Source: Thermoanaerobacter sp.
Lineage (GTDB): Bacteria; Bacillota; Thermoanaerobacteria; Thermoanaerobacterales; Thermoanaerobacteraceae
Assembly: GCA_014896455.1 (NCBI GenBank)
Contig: JADBKJ010000026.1
Span: 1 to 64,000, forward strand
DNA: 64,000 nucleotides
Reading direction: 5' to 3'
Both the position numbers and the translations under genes were made by a program. The notes beneath the pieces are model-generated. The model saw nothing but the letters and a program-made list of their open reading frames with translations. It did no database searches and had not been told where the DNA came from. Positions 45,384 to 54,430 of the stretch are shown here, piece after piece (positions within the stretch are counted from its first letter, which is position 1; each line of letters starts with the position of its first letter).

Positions 45384-47222
45384 CTATTGAAGTTCTATTA
45401 TTTCTCCTTCTTTTGGTGCAAAAACTTTTATTCCTTCAATTCTTTTTAAAATTGTTTCTATATTTATTTCACTCTTACTTTCGTATCCCCTGTGAATTAC
45501 AAAAACAGCAGATGGAGCCATCTTTATAACTGTTTCTAATAGGTCTACCATATTTGCATGATTTAACATTCCAATTTGATAATTTTTTAAACCTTCAATT
45601 TCTCTATTATTAGTATCGAGATTCATAATACAGCCCTTTGAAAAATTTTTTATTTCAGAAGCATATATAAAAGATGCACTTCCCTCTCTTAAGTCATTTG
45701 AACTGGCGAGAATCACGCAATTACCTAAGGCTATTTCCTTTTTTATAAAATCTTTTCTGTCAGTGTATAAAGTATTTTCAGCTACATTTAGTATTCCATT
45801 TCCATATATGGGGCCAGCAAAATTTTCATATAATTTACCAAAAAATGCTATATCTCCATCTACATACACATTAAAAGGAATATATGAAAAAGTTTTTCTA
45901 AAAAATAATAATAGGTCTTGCCCTTTACCAATAGCATATACAGGTAAAAGTATTCTCTCTTCATCTTTTAATAGCTTTTCTATCGACTTAAGTATCAATT
46001 TATCCTGTAAATACTTATTTTGGACACCAAAGTTATTGCCGTAACCATAAGTAGCTTCAGTTATTAAAATATCTACTTTTAAATCGGGAAGAAATCTAAG
46101 TCCTTTATTGCTTTCCACATCTTTTAATGTAAAATCACCTGTATAAAAAATTTTTAGCCCCTCAATCTCAAGATACACAGCTACAGCCCCTAAAATATGC
46201 CCCGCAGGAAATAACTTAAGTTTAACTTCTTTATTTTTTATTCTAAAACTACTTTCTTCTTCTGTATCAAAACTTATAATCTGGATGTCAAAATTTATAG
46301 TCTCTTCTTCTATTTTTACCTCCAATTTTGCATGTCCCCGAAAAAATATTTGCTTCAAAATTTCGTGAGTTGCCTTTGACATTATAATCGGAGAGTTTAA
46401 ACCTTTTCTTAATAATTCTACAATTCCCCCAGAATGGTCTAAATGAGCATGAGTAATAATTACCAGGTCAATATCTTTAATATCTATAGGTAAATTTTTT
46501 ATAGAATTGTAATATAAGGTTTTATCCTTAATCAAAGCTCCTGCATCTAGTAAAATATTTATTCCTTTATAGGATACCAAATAAGAGCTAGCACCAATAT
46601 TATCCCCTCCCCAACAAAAAAATTTAAAGTTATGGATGGAGTTAAAATTTTTTCTGGTTTTATGGTAATACTCATTTATTAATTTGGAATCTTCTGGAAA
46701 CAACCGATAAAGTTTAAGATTTTGTTTTTCTTCTTCACTAATAAGGCCATATTTTAATTTTAACCGCAATATATATAAGTCTTGAGGATTTAATTTATAA
46801 GCTTTATCTAAGAATTGATGCCCTTTTATTTCACCAATTTCTTCGTATATTTCAGCTATAAGTCCATATATTTTAGGTAGTAACAATTTATCCTCTACTT
46901 TTTTCTCCATATAAAGTAATTCTTCCAAAACTTCTAAAATCCTTCTTTTATTTTTAAAAGAAAGTAACAATAAATAAAAATTTATCCATTGGTTTTCCCC
47001 AGTATAATTCATTAATGCTTCAAAAAGATTTTTTGTTTTTAAAGATTCTTCTACCAAATCTAAAAGAATTACATTTTTTATAAACAAAGCTAAATTATGT
47101 TCATCAATTTCTAATTCGCTTTTTAGTTCAAGAAAATGCTCTTTTGCTTCTTCAGGAATACCTACATAAATTTCAAGTATTATCTGCCACAATAGCAAAT
47201 ATTCATATAATTTTTTGTCCAA
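45384..47222 (-). CDS. Beta-CASP metallo-hydrolase with N-terminal helical repeats
   Basis: A 612-residue protein. The N-terminal 190 residues are helical and TPR-like (FLDKAYKLNPQDLYILRLKL). The C-terminal part is a metallo-beta-lactamase/beta-CASP domain with metal motif THAHLDHSGG near 265, PAGHILGAVAVYLE, FYTGDFTL, ITEATYG and LLPVYAIGKGQ, and a terminal His in VFVIHRGYES. Such domains are RNases or DNA nucleases of the RNase J/CPSF group. The TTG start shown has a poor ribosome site, and the same frame stays open and protein-like for 41 more codons upstream. Confidence 0.8.
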   Translation of the reverse strand: MDKKLYEYLLLWQIILEIYVGIPEEAKEHFLELKSELEIDEHNLALFIKNVILLDLVEESLKTKNLFEALMNYTGENQWINFYLLLLSFKNKRRILEVLEELLYMEKKVEDKLLLPKIYGLIAEIYEEIGEIKGHQFLDKAYKLNPQDLYILRLKLKYGLISEEEKQNLKLYRLFPEDSKLINEYYHKTRKNFNSIHNFKFFCWGGDNIGASSYLVSYKGINILLDAGALIKDKTLYYNSIKNLPIDIKDIDLVIITHAHLDHSGGIVELLRKGLNSPIIMSKATHEILKQIFFRGHAKLEVKIEEETINFDIQIISFDTEEESSFRIKNKEVKLKLFPAGHILGAVAVYLEIEGLKIFYTGDFTLKDVESNKGLRFLPDLKVDILITEATYGYGNNFGVQNKYLQDKLILKSIEKLLKDEERILLPVYAIGKGQDLLLFFRKTFSYIPFNVYVDGDIAFFGKLYENFAGPIYGNGILNVAENTLYTDRKDFIKKEIALGNCVILASSNDLREGSASFIYASEIKNFSKGCIMNLDTNNREIEGLKNYQIGMLNHANMVDLLETVIKMAPSAVFVIHRGYESKSEINIETILKRIEGIKVFAPKEGEIIELQ

Positions 47223-47403
47223 TTTCTTTACTAAACTTTTTTGCTGAAAAACATACCAATAAGCATTTATATAATCCTCCTTTTCTATAAATTCTTTTAG
47301 GTTGTTATCGTATACATCATAAATATTTAAAAATGACGTATCCCATCACCTCCTTATGTTTTTATTTTAATACCTTTTGAGTAAAAATTCTACACAAAAA
47401 ATA

Positions 47404-47424
47404 AGTCTGGATTTTGTCCAGACT
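47404..47424. terminator. Terminator of dhaKLM
   Basis: AGTCTGGA and TCCAGACT pair around TTTTG; on the minus strand the stem is followed by TATTTTTTGTG. It ends the dha operon and separates it from the Hsp70 cluster. Confidence 0.8.
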
Positions 47425-47433
47425 AAAAAACTA

Positions 47434-47826
47434 TCACAATTTATTAAGTTTTTTTGCTTCTTCTGCCACTAAAAGAACTTTATCAAAACCACTACCTATA
47501 GAAGCCTCTACACTAGCTGCAATTGCTCCCTCCACTAAAGGTGCATCAGCAATTTTTACTTTACCTTCATATTCCTCTCCCAGGAGTTCTATCGCCATTT
47601 GCGCACTCATTACAGCACTTCCAATATCAACTAAAACTACTACTCCTTCTCCATCGTCTACTTTTTTAATTTCCTCCATTATCTCTGTAGCATCTGTTCC
47701 CAATCTGCCATCTTGGGTCCCGCCAGCTACCCCTATAGGAACTTTTCCACCTGTCATTTGGCTTGCAAGTTCATAAATCCCCTCTACTATTTTTCTTGAG
47801 TGAGATACTAACACTATTCCGACCAT
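47434..47826 (-). CDS. dhaM: PTS-dependent dihydroxyacetone kinase, phosphotransfer subunit
   Basis: EIIA-mannose-like protein that passes phosphate from the PTS (HPr) to DhaL-bound ADP. The active-site His is in LVSHSRKIVEG near the N-terminus, and the GTQDGRLGTDATEI segment follows the family. At about 130 residues only the EIIA domain is present; the longer enterobacterial DhaM also has HPr and EI parts. ATG 47826 is favoured since GGTGGAGG precedes it; the longer frame starts inside the dhaL stop region. Confidence 0.9.
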   Translation of the reverse strand: MVGIVLVSHSRKIVEGIYELASQMTGGKVPIGVAGGTQDGRLGTDATEIMEEIKKVDDGEGVVVLVDIGSAVMSAQMAIELLGEEYEGKVKIADAPLVEGAIAASVEASIGSGFDKVLLVAEEAKKLNKL

Positions 47827-47840
47827 TTTTTCCTCCACCA

Positions 47841-48479
47841 TCATGATAAATTGACAACATCAGAAAAAGACTTTATCATCAAATATGCTGATGTTGCCCC
47901 TGGATCTAAGTGTCCAATACTTCTTTCTCCTAAGTAACTTGCTCTTCCTTTTCTTGCAGAAATATTCTTAGTATATTCCATTCCCTCTTTTGCAGCATTA
48001 GCTGCTCTATTTAATGCTTCAGGTAATGCAATGTTGTTCTCTAAACTATCTTTTAAAGCTTTATATGCAGGTTCAATAGAATCTATCATAGTCTTGTCTC
48101 CTGCTTCGGCTTTTCCTCTTTGTTTGATGCCATCTAAAGCAGCTTCAAAGATTTTAACTATATCCTCTTCATAAAGTTCATTTTTGCCCTGAACTACTTG
48201 TCCAGCCCTCATAAAAGCTGTACCATATAAAGGACCAGAAGCTCCTCCCACCGTAGATACAAGAGTCATGCCTAAAGTTTTTAATATTGTCCCTATGTCA
48301 GTAGTTTCAGGCAATGTGGTCAATTTTTGCTTTACGGCATCAAATCCTCTATCTAAATTTATTCCGTGGTCCGCATCACCAATAGCAGCATCCAACTCTG
48401 TAAGGTACTCTTTATTTTCTTTTATAACCTCTACAATCTTGTCCACAACTTTTAGGACATCATTTTTTGTGATAACCAT
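47841..48479 (-). CDS. dhaL: Dihydroxyacetone kinase, ADP-binding subunit
   Basis: A 212-residue DhaL. It holds ADP permanently as a coenzyme that is phosphorylated by DhaM and passes phosphate to dihydroxyacetone on DhaK. The Mg-ADP site GDADHGINLDRG (residues about 31-42) and the GGASGPLYGTAF loop near 78 are intact. It lies 18 bp after dhaK with GGAGG before the ATG. Confidence 0.93.
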   Translation of the reverse strand: MVITKNDVLKVVDKIVEVIKENKEYLTELDAAIGDADHGINLDRGFDAVKQKLTTLPETTDIGTILKTLGMTLVSTVGGASGPLYGTAFMRAGQVVQGKNELYEEDIVKIFEAALDGIKQRGKAEAGDKTMIDSIEPAYKALKDSLENNIALPEALNRAANAAKEGMEYTKNISARKGRASYLGERSIGHLDPGATSAYLMIKSFSDVVNLS

Positions 48480-48497
48480 CTTCTACCTCCTAAAAAT

Positions 48498-49496
48498 TTA
48501 TAATTGTTTGAAAGCAGGTGTATCAGCCCTTGCATCTAACAATGTTTTAAGTTCTTCATCTAATTTTAATAATGTTATAGAAAATCCACTCATTTCAAGA
48601 GAGGTCATAAATTCTCCTACGTATGTTTTGTAAACTTTGATCTTCTTACTCTCTAAGATTTCTGCTACTTTCCTGTTCGCAACATAAAGTTCCATTAAAG
48701 GAGTTGCACCAAGCCCGTTTATCATAACAGCAACCTCGTCATTTTCTTTATAAGGCAGGTCATTTATTATTTTCTCCATTAAATGTTCTACTATTTCATC
48801 TGCAGGTTTTATTTTTTCTCTGTGAGTTCCAGGCTCTCCATGTATTCCTATACCAATCTCCATCTCATCTTCTGCAAGAGTAAAGCTGGGTTTCCCTGCT
48901 GCCGGAACAGTACAGGGTGTTAGTGCCATTCCCATTGACCTTACATTTGCAATTACTTTCTCAGCTACTCTTTTTACTTCTTGTAAGCTAGCACCTTCTT
49001 GTGCCTTTGCACCAGCAATTTTGTGAACAAAGACAGTTCCAGCAATGCCACGCCTTCCCTGCGTCCAAGTGCTATTTTCTACTGCAACATCATCGTTCAC
49101 TATCACTTCATCTACTTCTATTCCCTCCATCTGTGCCATTTCTCTAGCCATTTCAAAATTCATTACGTCACCTGTGTAATTTTTAATAATCAATAATACT
49201 CCTTTTCCTCCATCCACTGCCTTAATCGCTTCATAAATTTGGTCAGGTGTAGGTGAAGTAAAAACAGCACCAGGGCAGGCCGCATCTAACATTCCATAGC
49301 CCACATATCCTGCATGAGCAGGCTCATGGCCACTACCACCACCACTTACAAGTCCAACTTTTCCTCCAACAGGTGCGTCTTTTCTGACAATTACATCTAT
49401 GTTGTCAAGTTTTCTCAGGTAAGATGGGTGAGCAACCAGCAAACCTTCTATCATTTCTTTCACGACATCATTAGGATTATTAATTAACTTTTTCAT
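48498..49496 (-). CDS. dhaK: Dihydroxyacetone kinase, substrate-binding subunit
   Basis: A 332-residue DhaK, which binds dihydroxyacetone through a hemiaminal bond to a His and presents it to DhaL. Signatures GGGSGHEPAHAGYVG (near 53), NYTGDVMNFEMA, the His-bearing IGIGIHGEPGTHR and MINGLGATPLMELY are present. It is the first gene of dhaKLM, 41 bp downstream of a sigma-54 promoter, and makes dihydroxyacetone phosphate for glycolysis. Confidence 0.94.
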   Translation of the reverse strand: MKKLINNPNDVVKEMIEGLLVAHPSYLRKLDNIDVIVRKDAPVGGKVGLVSGGGSGHEPAHAGYVGYGMLDAACPGAVFTSPTPDQIYEAIKAVDGGKGVLLIIKNYTGDVMNFEMAREMAQMEGIEVDEVIVNDDVAVENSTWTQGRRGIAGTVFVHKIAGAKAQEGASLQEVKRVAEKVIANVRSMGMALTPCTVPAAGKPSFTLAEDEMEIGIGIHGEPGTHREKIKPADEIVEHLMEKIINDLPYKENDEVAVMINGLGATPLMELYVANRKVAEILESKKIKVYKTYVGEFMTSLEMSGFSITLLKLDEELKTLLDARADTPAFKQL

Positions 49497-49536
49497 AATT
49501 TACCTCCTCCTAAATTTACTTTTGTTAGTTTTTAAA

Positions 49537-49552
49537 TGCAATTTACGTGCCA
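49537..49552 (-). promoter_or_regulatory. Sigma-54 promoter of dhaKLM
   Basis: On the minus strand the sequence is TGGCAC-GTAAA-TTGCA, a perfect match to the -24/-12 consensus. It lies 41-56 bp upstream of the dhaK start codon. The neighbouring regulator gene encodes a sigma-54 activator, which makes the assignment strong. Confidence 0.9.
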
Positions 49553-49558
49553 AATAAA

Positions 49559-49577
49559 TTGTATCGAACATGCAATA
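49559..49577 (-). promoter_or_regulatory. Possible activator half-sites upstream of the dhaK promoter
   Basis: An imperfect inverted repeat with half-sites ATTGTAT and ATGCAAT lies just upstream of the sigma-54 promoter. It could bind the Fis-type helix-turn-helix of the adjacent activator. It is close to the promoter for an enhancer site, so this is tentative. Confidence 0.3.
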
Positions 49578-49580
49578 AAG

Positions 49581-49600
49581 AATAGCCTTCAAAGGCTATT
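49581..49600. terminator. Terminator after the sigma-54 activator gene
   Basis: AATAGCCTT and AAGGCTATT form a 9-bp stem with a tiny loop; the minus strand continues CTTTATTG. It insulates dhaKLM from the upstream glp transcript. Confidence 0.6.
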
Positions 49601-49636
49601 TTGGTAAAAAGTATCAACTATTTATTTCTTTTGGTA

Positions 49637-51271
49637 TTATCTATCAACAAGTCCAAATTTCCTTGCTTTTGCAGCAATAGTTTTATGGGTAAGTCCTAAA
49701 ACTTTTCCTGCTTTATTAAAGCTTTTATATCTTTGTATCGCAGCCTTTATTATTTTATACTCATATTCCTCCATTGTAAGTAGTTCACTATTTTCTCCAA
49801 GATAAATAATATCATCATCTGATACAGTAGTAGTTTCATTTCGAATATATTGGGGCAAATCTTCATAATCGATGTAATCAGTATCACTTAATGTTATACA
49901 CCTTTCAATTATATTTTCTAATTCTCGTATATTCCCAGGCCAATCATAATATATCAATGCTTGCATAGCTTTTTTCGTAACCTTTTTTACATTTTTGTTT
50001 AGTTTTTTGTTCAGCTTTTCTATAAAATGTTCGACAAGCAGAGGAATATCTCCTCTTCTTTCCCTTAATGGAGGCAAAATCACAGGTATAACGTTTAATC
50101 TGTAGTATAAATCTTCTCTAAAAGTCCCCTCTTTTATTGCTTTTTCTAAATCTTTATTTGTCGCAGCGATTATCCTCACATCTACTTTTATAGTTTTTAT
50201 TCCCCCTACTCTTTCAAATTCCTTTTCTTGAATCACTCTTAAAAGCTTTACCTGAATCTCAGGTGGAATATCTCCTATTTCATCAAGAAATATCGTTCCT
50301 CCATCTGCTAATTCGAATTTCCCTATCTTTTGAGTTACAGCTCCAGTAAAAGCTCCTCTTTCATGCCCAAAAAGTTCACTCTCCAATAGAGTCACAGGAA
50401 TAGCCGCACAATTTACCCTTATAAATGGTTTATCCTTTCTCTTACTCGCGTAATGTATCGCATTAGCCACCAGCTCTTTCCCCGTTCCGCTTTCCCCTCT
50501 TATGAGGACTGTTGAATCAGTTTCTGCAGCTTTAGAAGCAATAGTAAGAGCGTCTTTTAATTTTCCACTATTGCCTATTATTATGTCAAAAGCTTTGTCA
50601 AGTTTTCTATCTCTTTTTAGCTCATTTTCCAAATATTCTATTTGAGGGAAGTCATAAAATACTACAACCGCCCCTTCTATTTTTGTACCTGTATAAATAG
50701 GTGTTATATTTGTTAACACCACATTTGTGCCTATTTTCAGTTTTTTATTCATCTCTTCTTTGCCAGTTTTTAGCACATCAACAATTTTTATATCCGATAT
50801 CACTTCTTGTATTTTTTTCCCTATAGCCTGGTCCATATTAATCCCTGTAATACTTTCAGCTGCTTTGTTAAAAATCATTATTACCCCATTTTCATCAGTA
50901 ACTATAAGTCCTGAGCCAATAGAATTAAATATTTTCTCATAAGCTATTGAGGTATTTTTTAAAAGTTCATAAGTAGCTTTTTCTTCTTTTTGTTTACCTA
51001 ATTCGCCATAGAAAAAGCCTTTAAACTCTTTTATAGCATTGTCCACATTTGCTCCTTCTACCACTACTTCTATTTCTTCTCCCCGAGAAGCAAAAAAAGT
51101 CACCATTGATAACATACTATTGGCAGGAATCAACCTATTGTCATTTATCTTCCTTAAAAATATGCTGACATTGTTTTGTCTGCTTATGTGACTAACCTTT
51201 TGAACAATATGGGCAGCAATCTGAGAATGGATGCTCACAGGAGTTCTTAATATCTCCCTTCTTTCCTCCAT
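49637..51271 (-). CDS. Sigma-54-dependent activator with HPr-like and PAS domains (DhaR-like)
   Basis: About 544 residues. Residues 10-85 resemble HPr: His15 in SIHSQIAAHIVQ aligns with the HPr phosphohistidine, and Ser52 in ANSMLSMV is the likely Ser46 equivalent, but the ARP after His is replaced by SQI. A PAS domain (about 100-200), an AAA+ domain with GESGTGKE and the sigma-54 contact GAFTGA, and a C-terminal Fis-type helix-turn-helix follow. ATG 51271 is taken as start. It lies between the glp genes and dhaKLM, whose promoter is sigma-54 type, so it very likely controls both. Confidence 0.88.
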   Translation of the reverse strand: MEERREILRTPVSIHSQIAAHIVQKVSHISRQNNVSIFLRKINDNRLIPANSMLSMVTFFASRGEEIEVVVEGANVDNAIKEFKGFFYGELGKQKEEKATYELLKNTSIAYEKIFNSIGSGLIVTDENGVIMIFNKAAESITGINMDQAIGKKIQEVISDIKIVDVLKTGKEEMNKKLKIGTNVVLTNITPIYTGTKIEGAVVVFYDFPQIEYLENELKRDRKLDKAFDIIIGNSGKLKDALTIASKAAETDSTVLIRGESGTGKELVANAIHYASKRKDKPFIRVNCAAIPVTLLESELFGHERGAFTGAVTQKIGKFELADGGTIFLDEIGDIPPEIQVKLLRVIQEKEFERVGGIKTIKVDVRIIAATNKDLEKAIKEGTFREDLYYRLNVIPVILPPLRERRGDIPLLVEHFIEKLNKKLNKNVKKVTKKAMQALIYYDWPGNIRELENIIERCITLSDTDYIDYEDLPQYIRNETTTVSDDDIIYLGENSELLTMEEYEYKIIKAAIQRYKSFNKAGKVLGLTHKTIAAKARKFGLVDR

Positions 51272-51290
51272 TTTATCACCACGCAAAAAC

Positions 51291-51656
51291 TTATTTTACA
51301 TAGAGGTTTCTTGTAGCAATTATGTCAACCCCCGTACCTAAAATGTTCTTCACCACTACATCTCCTATTTTTACAGGAGCTTTAACCTCTACCTTGGCCA
51401 ATTCAAGCATTATTTCTTGTATCTTTTCTTTTGGAACAGGCTCTTTTGTTCTAACAGATAAGAGTGGAAGATGTCCCCCTATTGCTCTCACACTTGTAGT
51501 AATAGTCCTTTTAGGCATAGTAACTTCATTTTTAGCATATTCTAATCCTCTAGAACAAGAATATCCCTTTACGCTTTTTATCTCCCCTCCTTCCATTTCA
51601 ACTTGTATCCTGCAGCCCAAGGGGCAAACTATGCATGTAATTTCTTTTAGTTCCAT
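51291..51656 (-). CDS. DUF1667 Cys-rich protein of the G3P dehydrogenase set
   Basis: About 121 residues. The N-terminus has CIVCPLGC, a Cys cluster that may bind iron-sulfur or zinc, followed by a small fold (GGEIKSVKGYSCSRGLEYAK) recalling the Fe-S entry domain of molybdopterin oxidoreductases. Proteins of this type travel with the two flavoproteins upstream and may hand on electrons from glycerol-3-phosphate; that role is inference. ATG 51656 follows GGAGGG; the upstream stop codon is two bases away. Confidence 0.8.
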   Translation of the reverse strand: MELKEITCIVCPLGCRIQVEMEGGEIKSVKGYSCSRGLEYAKNEVTMPKRTITTSVRAIGGHLPLLSVRTKEPVPKEKIQEIMLELAKVEVKAPVKIGDVVVKNILGTGVDIIATRNLYVK

Positions 51657-51657
51657 T

Positions 51658-52923
51658 TTATCCCTCCTCAACTAAAAAGACAATACCTTCTTCAAAATTT
51701 GCATTTTTTAGTATGTCTTTACTTAAATTTACATCAACCATTTCACCAGGGGTTAATCGCTGCCTTTTTTGTCTTAGTAAGTATTTGTCTCCTGACTTTA
51801 CTACTAACATAGCATTGTTATAAACGTTAACAGGTCTCATTCTGAATTTTATCCTTTTTTCTATGTTATCTACATTTATCTTTTGCGGAACAACATAACG
51901 TATGCCATTACCAGCTTTTACGATGATACTACTTTTCCCAAATTCACCTTCTCGAATAAATCGTATTGCTGAATTAGCTGCCAATCTCGCTTCTGCAGTA
52001 ACATTGTCAACTAAGTCGTGAACTTGAAGGACATTGCCACAAGCAAAAATTCCAGGAACACTTGTTTCTAACATTTCATTTACAATAGGCCCTCCTGTTA
52101 TAGGGTCTAGCTCTATACCGGCCTTTTGAGAGAGCTCATTTTCAGGAATCAAGCCAACAGAAAGTATTAACGTATCACAACTTATATACTGTGCAGTCTC
52201 CATAATTGGCTCTCTATTTTCATCAACTTTGGCAATTGTAACTCCTTCTACCCTGTCTTTGCCGTGAATTTCAATGACAGTGTGACTTAAAAGAAGAGGA
52301 ATATTAAAGTCCTCTAAACACTGAACGATGTTCCTTGTAAGTCCACTAGAGTAGGGCATGAGTTCTACAACTGCTTTGACTTTTGCTCCTTCTAATGTAA
52401 GCCTTCTCGCCATAATAAGCCCAACATCACCAGAACCTAATATCACTATTTCTTTTCCTGGAAGATATCCTTCCATATTTACATACCTCTGAGCAGTACC
52501 TGCTGTGAGAATACCTGCTGGGCGAGTGCCAGGTATCATAATAGCGCCTCTCGGCCTTTCCCTGCATCCCATAGCTAAAATTATAGCTCCAGCTTTTATT
52601 GTGAACACACCTTCCTTAGAATTAACAGCTTTTACAATTCTATCAGGGGTTATTTCCAAAACCATAGTTTCCAACATTACATTTATGTCATATTCTTCTA
52701 CTTTATCAATGAATCTTTGTGCATATTCTGGTCCTGTCAATTCTTCTTTAAATTCCTGAAGTCCAAATCCATTGTGTATGCACTGCTGTAAAATACCCCC
52801 AAGATATTTATCTCTTTCAATTATGACTATATTTTTTACACCCTTTTCATAGGCTTCTACAGCAGCACCCAAGCCTGCAGGACCGCCACCTATTATGACT
52901 ATATCATAGTTAAGCATTCTCAT
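51658..52923 (-). CDS. FAD/NAD-dependent oxidoreductase of the G3P dehydrogenase set
   Basis: A 421-residue two-dinucleotide-domain flavoprotein: FAD loop IIGGGPAGLGAAVEA near residue 10, NAD loop VILGSGDVGLIMARRL near 155 and a C-terminal FACGNVLQVHDL. It overlaps the end of the GlpA-like gene by 14 bp. Together with that protein and the DUF1667 protein it forms a trio common in anaerobic Firmicutes that probably links glycerol-3-phosphate oxidation to a soluble or membrane acceptor. ATG codon 3 is an equally good start. Confidence 0.82.
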   Translation of the reverse strand: MRMLNYDIVIIGGGPAGLGAAVEAYEKGVKNIVIIERDKYLGGILQQCIHNGFGLQEFKEELTGPEYAQRFIDKVEEYDINVMLETMVLEITPDRIVKAVNSKEGVFTIKAGAIILAMGCRERPRGAIMIPGTRPAGILTAGTAQRYVNMEGYLPGKEIVILGSGDVGLIMARRLTLEGAKVKAVVELMPYSSGLTRNIVQCLEDFNIPLLLSHTVIEIHGKDRVEGVTIAKVDENREPIMETAQYISCDTLILSVGLIPENELSQKAGIELDPITGGPIVNEMLETSVPGIFACGNVLQVHDLVDNVTAEARLAANSAIRFIREGEFGKSSIIVKAGNGIRYVVPQKINVDNIEKRIKFRMRPVNVYNNAMLVVKSGDKYLLRQKRQRLTPGEMVDVNLSKDILKNANFEEGIVFLVEEG

Positions 52924-54418
52924 ACACCTCTTTCTTTAAAACCTCTGCCGCTTTTTCCAATAAAAATTTTTTTGTCTCTGCAGTTAGTATATTCGAATTT
53001 CTTCCATGCTTTGTAACCTCAAGAGGAGAAATATTAAGTTCTCTTGCTAATATTTCAACAACTCTCGGCCCACAAAAACTTCCCTGGCATCTTCCCATTC
53101 CAGCTCTTACACGCCGTTTAACACCATCTAAAGATTTTGCACCTACAGGTCTTCTTATCACATCTATTATCTCTCCTTCTGTCACTGTCTCACATCTGCA
53201 TATTATTCTTCCATAAGCAGGATTTTCTTTTATGAGCTTGTTTCTTTCCTCGTCTGAAAGTTCAGTAAATCTTATGACTGGTTTTCTTTTTGGGTTAAAA
53301 TCTACTTTTTCAATCAACTGAAGTCCGGCATCTTTAAGTATATCCCTTATCATTTCAGCGATAGCAGGAGCTGCAGTAAAACCAGGAGATTCTATTCCAG
53401 CAGCATTTATAAATCCTTTCACATCAGATTCTCCAATTATAAAGTCTTTGTCTTCTGTATCAGGAGTCGCTCTAAGTCCTGTAAACTGAGTGATAGTCTT
53501 TCTGACATCAAATTTATCCACACTTCTTTTTGCAACTGTAATTGCTTTATTGAGCCCTTCTTTTGTAGTTGCTTTAAATTCTTTATCTTGTATGTCTTCT
53601 GAAGTAGGTCCTATCAATAGATTTCCATCAACTGTAGGAGAAACTAGTATTCCTTTACCCATTTTAGTTGGAACTTGGAATATTACTGTCCTTGCAAGAT
53701 ATCCTTGGTCTTTATCTAATATCAAATATTCTCCTTTTCTAGGATGCACAGAAAATGGCTTCGCCCCTACCATGTTATTTATGACATCTGAATAAAGTCC
53801 TGCAGCATTGACAACATATTTACTGTAAAATTCTTCTTTGTGAGTTTTTACTATAAAGAAGTCCCCATTTTTTTTGATATCAGTTACTTCTGAATTAAAA
53901 ACAAATTCTGCTCCATTTTGTGCAGCATTTTCTGCCACTGCAATAGTATATCCATAAGGACATATTATTCCTGCTGTTTTAGCATACAAAGCAGCAACTA
54001 CCGTGTCATTTATGTGGGGTTCTATCTCTTTGACCATATCTTTTGTAATGAGAGACAGCCCTTTGACACCATTTTTTATTCCTCTATCAAACAATTCATA
54101 GAGCTCTTTTGCCTCTTCTTCAGAAAAAGCCACGACTAAAGAACCTGTTCTCTTTATTGGAACATCCAAATCTTTACACAACTCATCGTACATTTCATTT
54201 CCTCTGACATTTAGTTTAGCTTTTAAACTACCAGGTACAGGGTCATAACCCGCATGTAGTATTGCACTATTAGCTTTAGAAGCTCCTTCCGAAGCCACAT
54301 CTTCACCTTTTTCTACAACTAATATTTTTAATTTGTATTTTGAAAGTTCTCTCGCAATTGAACATCCAACCACTCCAGCACCTATTACTAAAACATCGTA
54401 CATTTCTTTCATAGTCAT
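52910..54418 (-). CDS. Anaerobic-type glycerol-3-phosphate dehydrogenase, GlpA-like flavoprotein
   Basis: A 502-residue FAD protein that probably oxidises glycerol-3-phosphate to dihydroxyacetone phosphate. The N-terminal Rossmann loop is VIGAGVVGCSIARELS. A DAO-fold oxidoreductase domain spans about 5-370. A C-terminal BFD-like [2Fe-2S] domain has CRCETVTEGEI and GMGRCQGSFCGPRV, giving the four Cys expected of GlpA-type enzymes. It is preceded by a strong terminator hairpin, which suggests controlled antitermination. A lactate/2-hydroxyglutarate oxidase role is a less likely alternative given glpK and glpF next door. Confidence 0.85.
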   Translation of the reverse strand: MTMKEMYDVLVIGAGVVGCSIARELSKYKLKILVVEKGEDVASEGASKANSAILHAGYDPVPGSLKAKLNVRGNEMYDELCKDLDVPIKRTGSLVVAFSEEEAKELYELFDRGIKNGVKGLSLITKDMVKEIEPHINDTVVAALYAKTAGIICPYGYTIAVAENAAQNGAEFVFNSEVTDIKKNGDFFIVKTHKEEFYSKYVVNAAGLYSDVINNMVGAKPFSVHPRKGEYLILDKDQGYLARTVIFQVPTKMGKGILVSPTVDGNLLIGPTSEDIQDKEFKATTKEGLNKAITVAKRSVDKFDVRKTITQFTGLRATPDTEDKDFIIGESDVKGFINAAGIESPGFTAAPAIAEMIRDILKDAGLQLIEKVDFNPKRKPVIRFTELSDEERNKLIKENPAYGRIICRCETVTEGEIIDVIRRPVGAKSLDGVKRRVRAGMGRCQGSFCGPRVVEILARELNISPLEVTKHGRNSNILTAETKKFLLEKAAEVLKKEVYENA

Positions 54419-54430
54419 AAAACCTCCTTA

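Noticed and set aside
39064-47345. Prophage or transposon explanation for the Hsp70 cluster
   Set aside because: No integrase, transposase, terminase, portal or tail gene, and no attachment-site repeats are visible around it.
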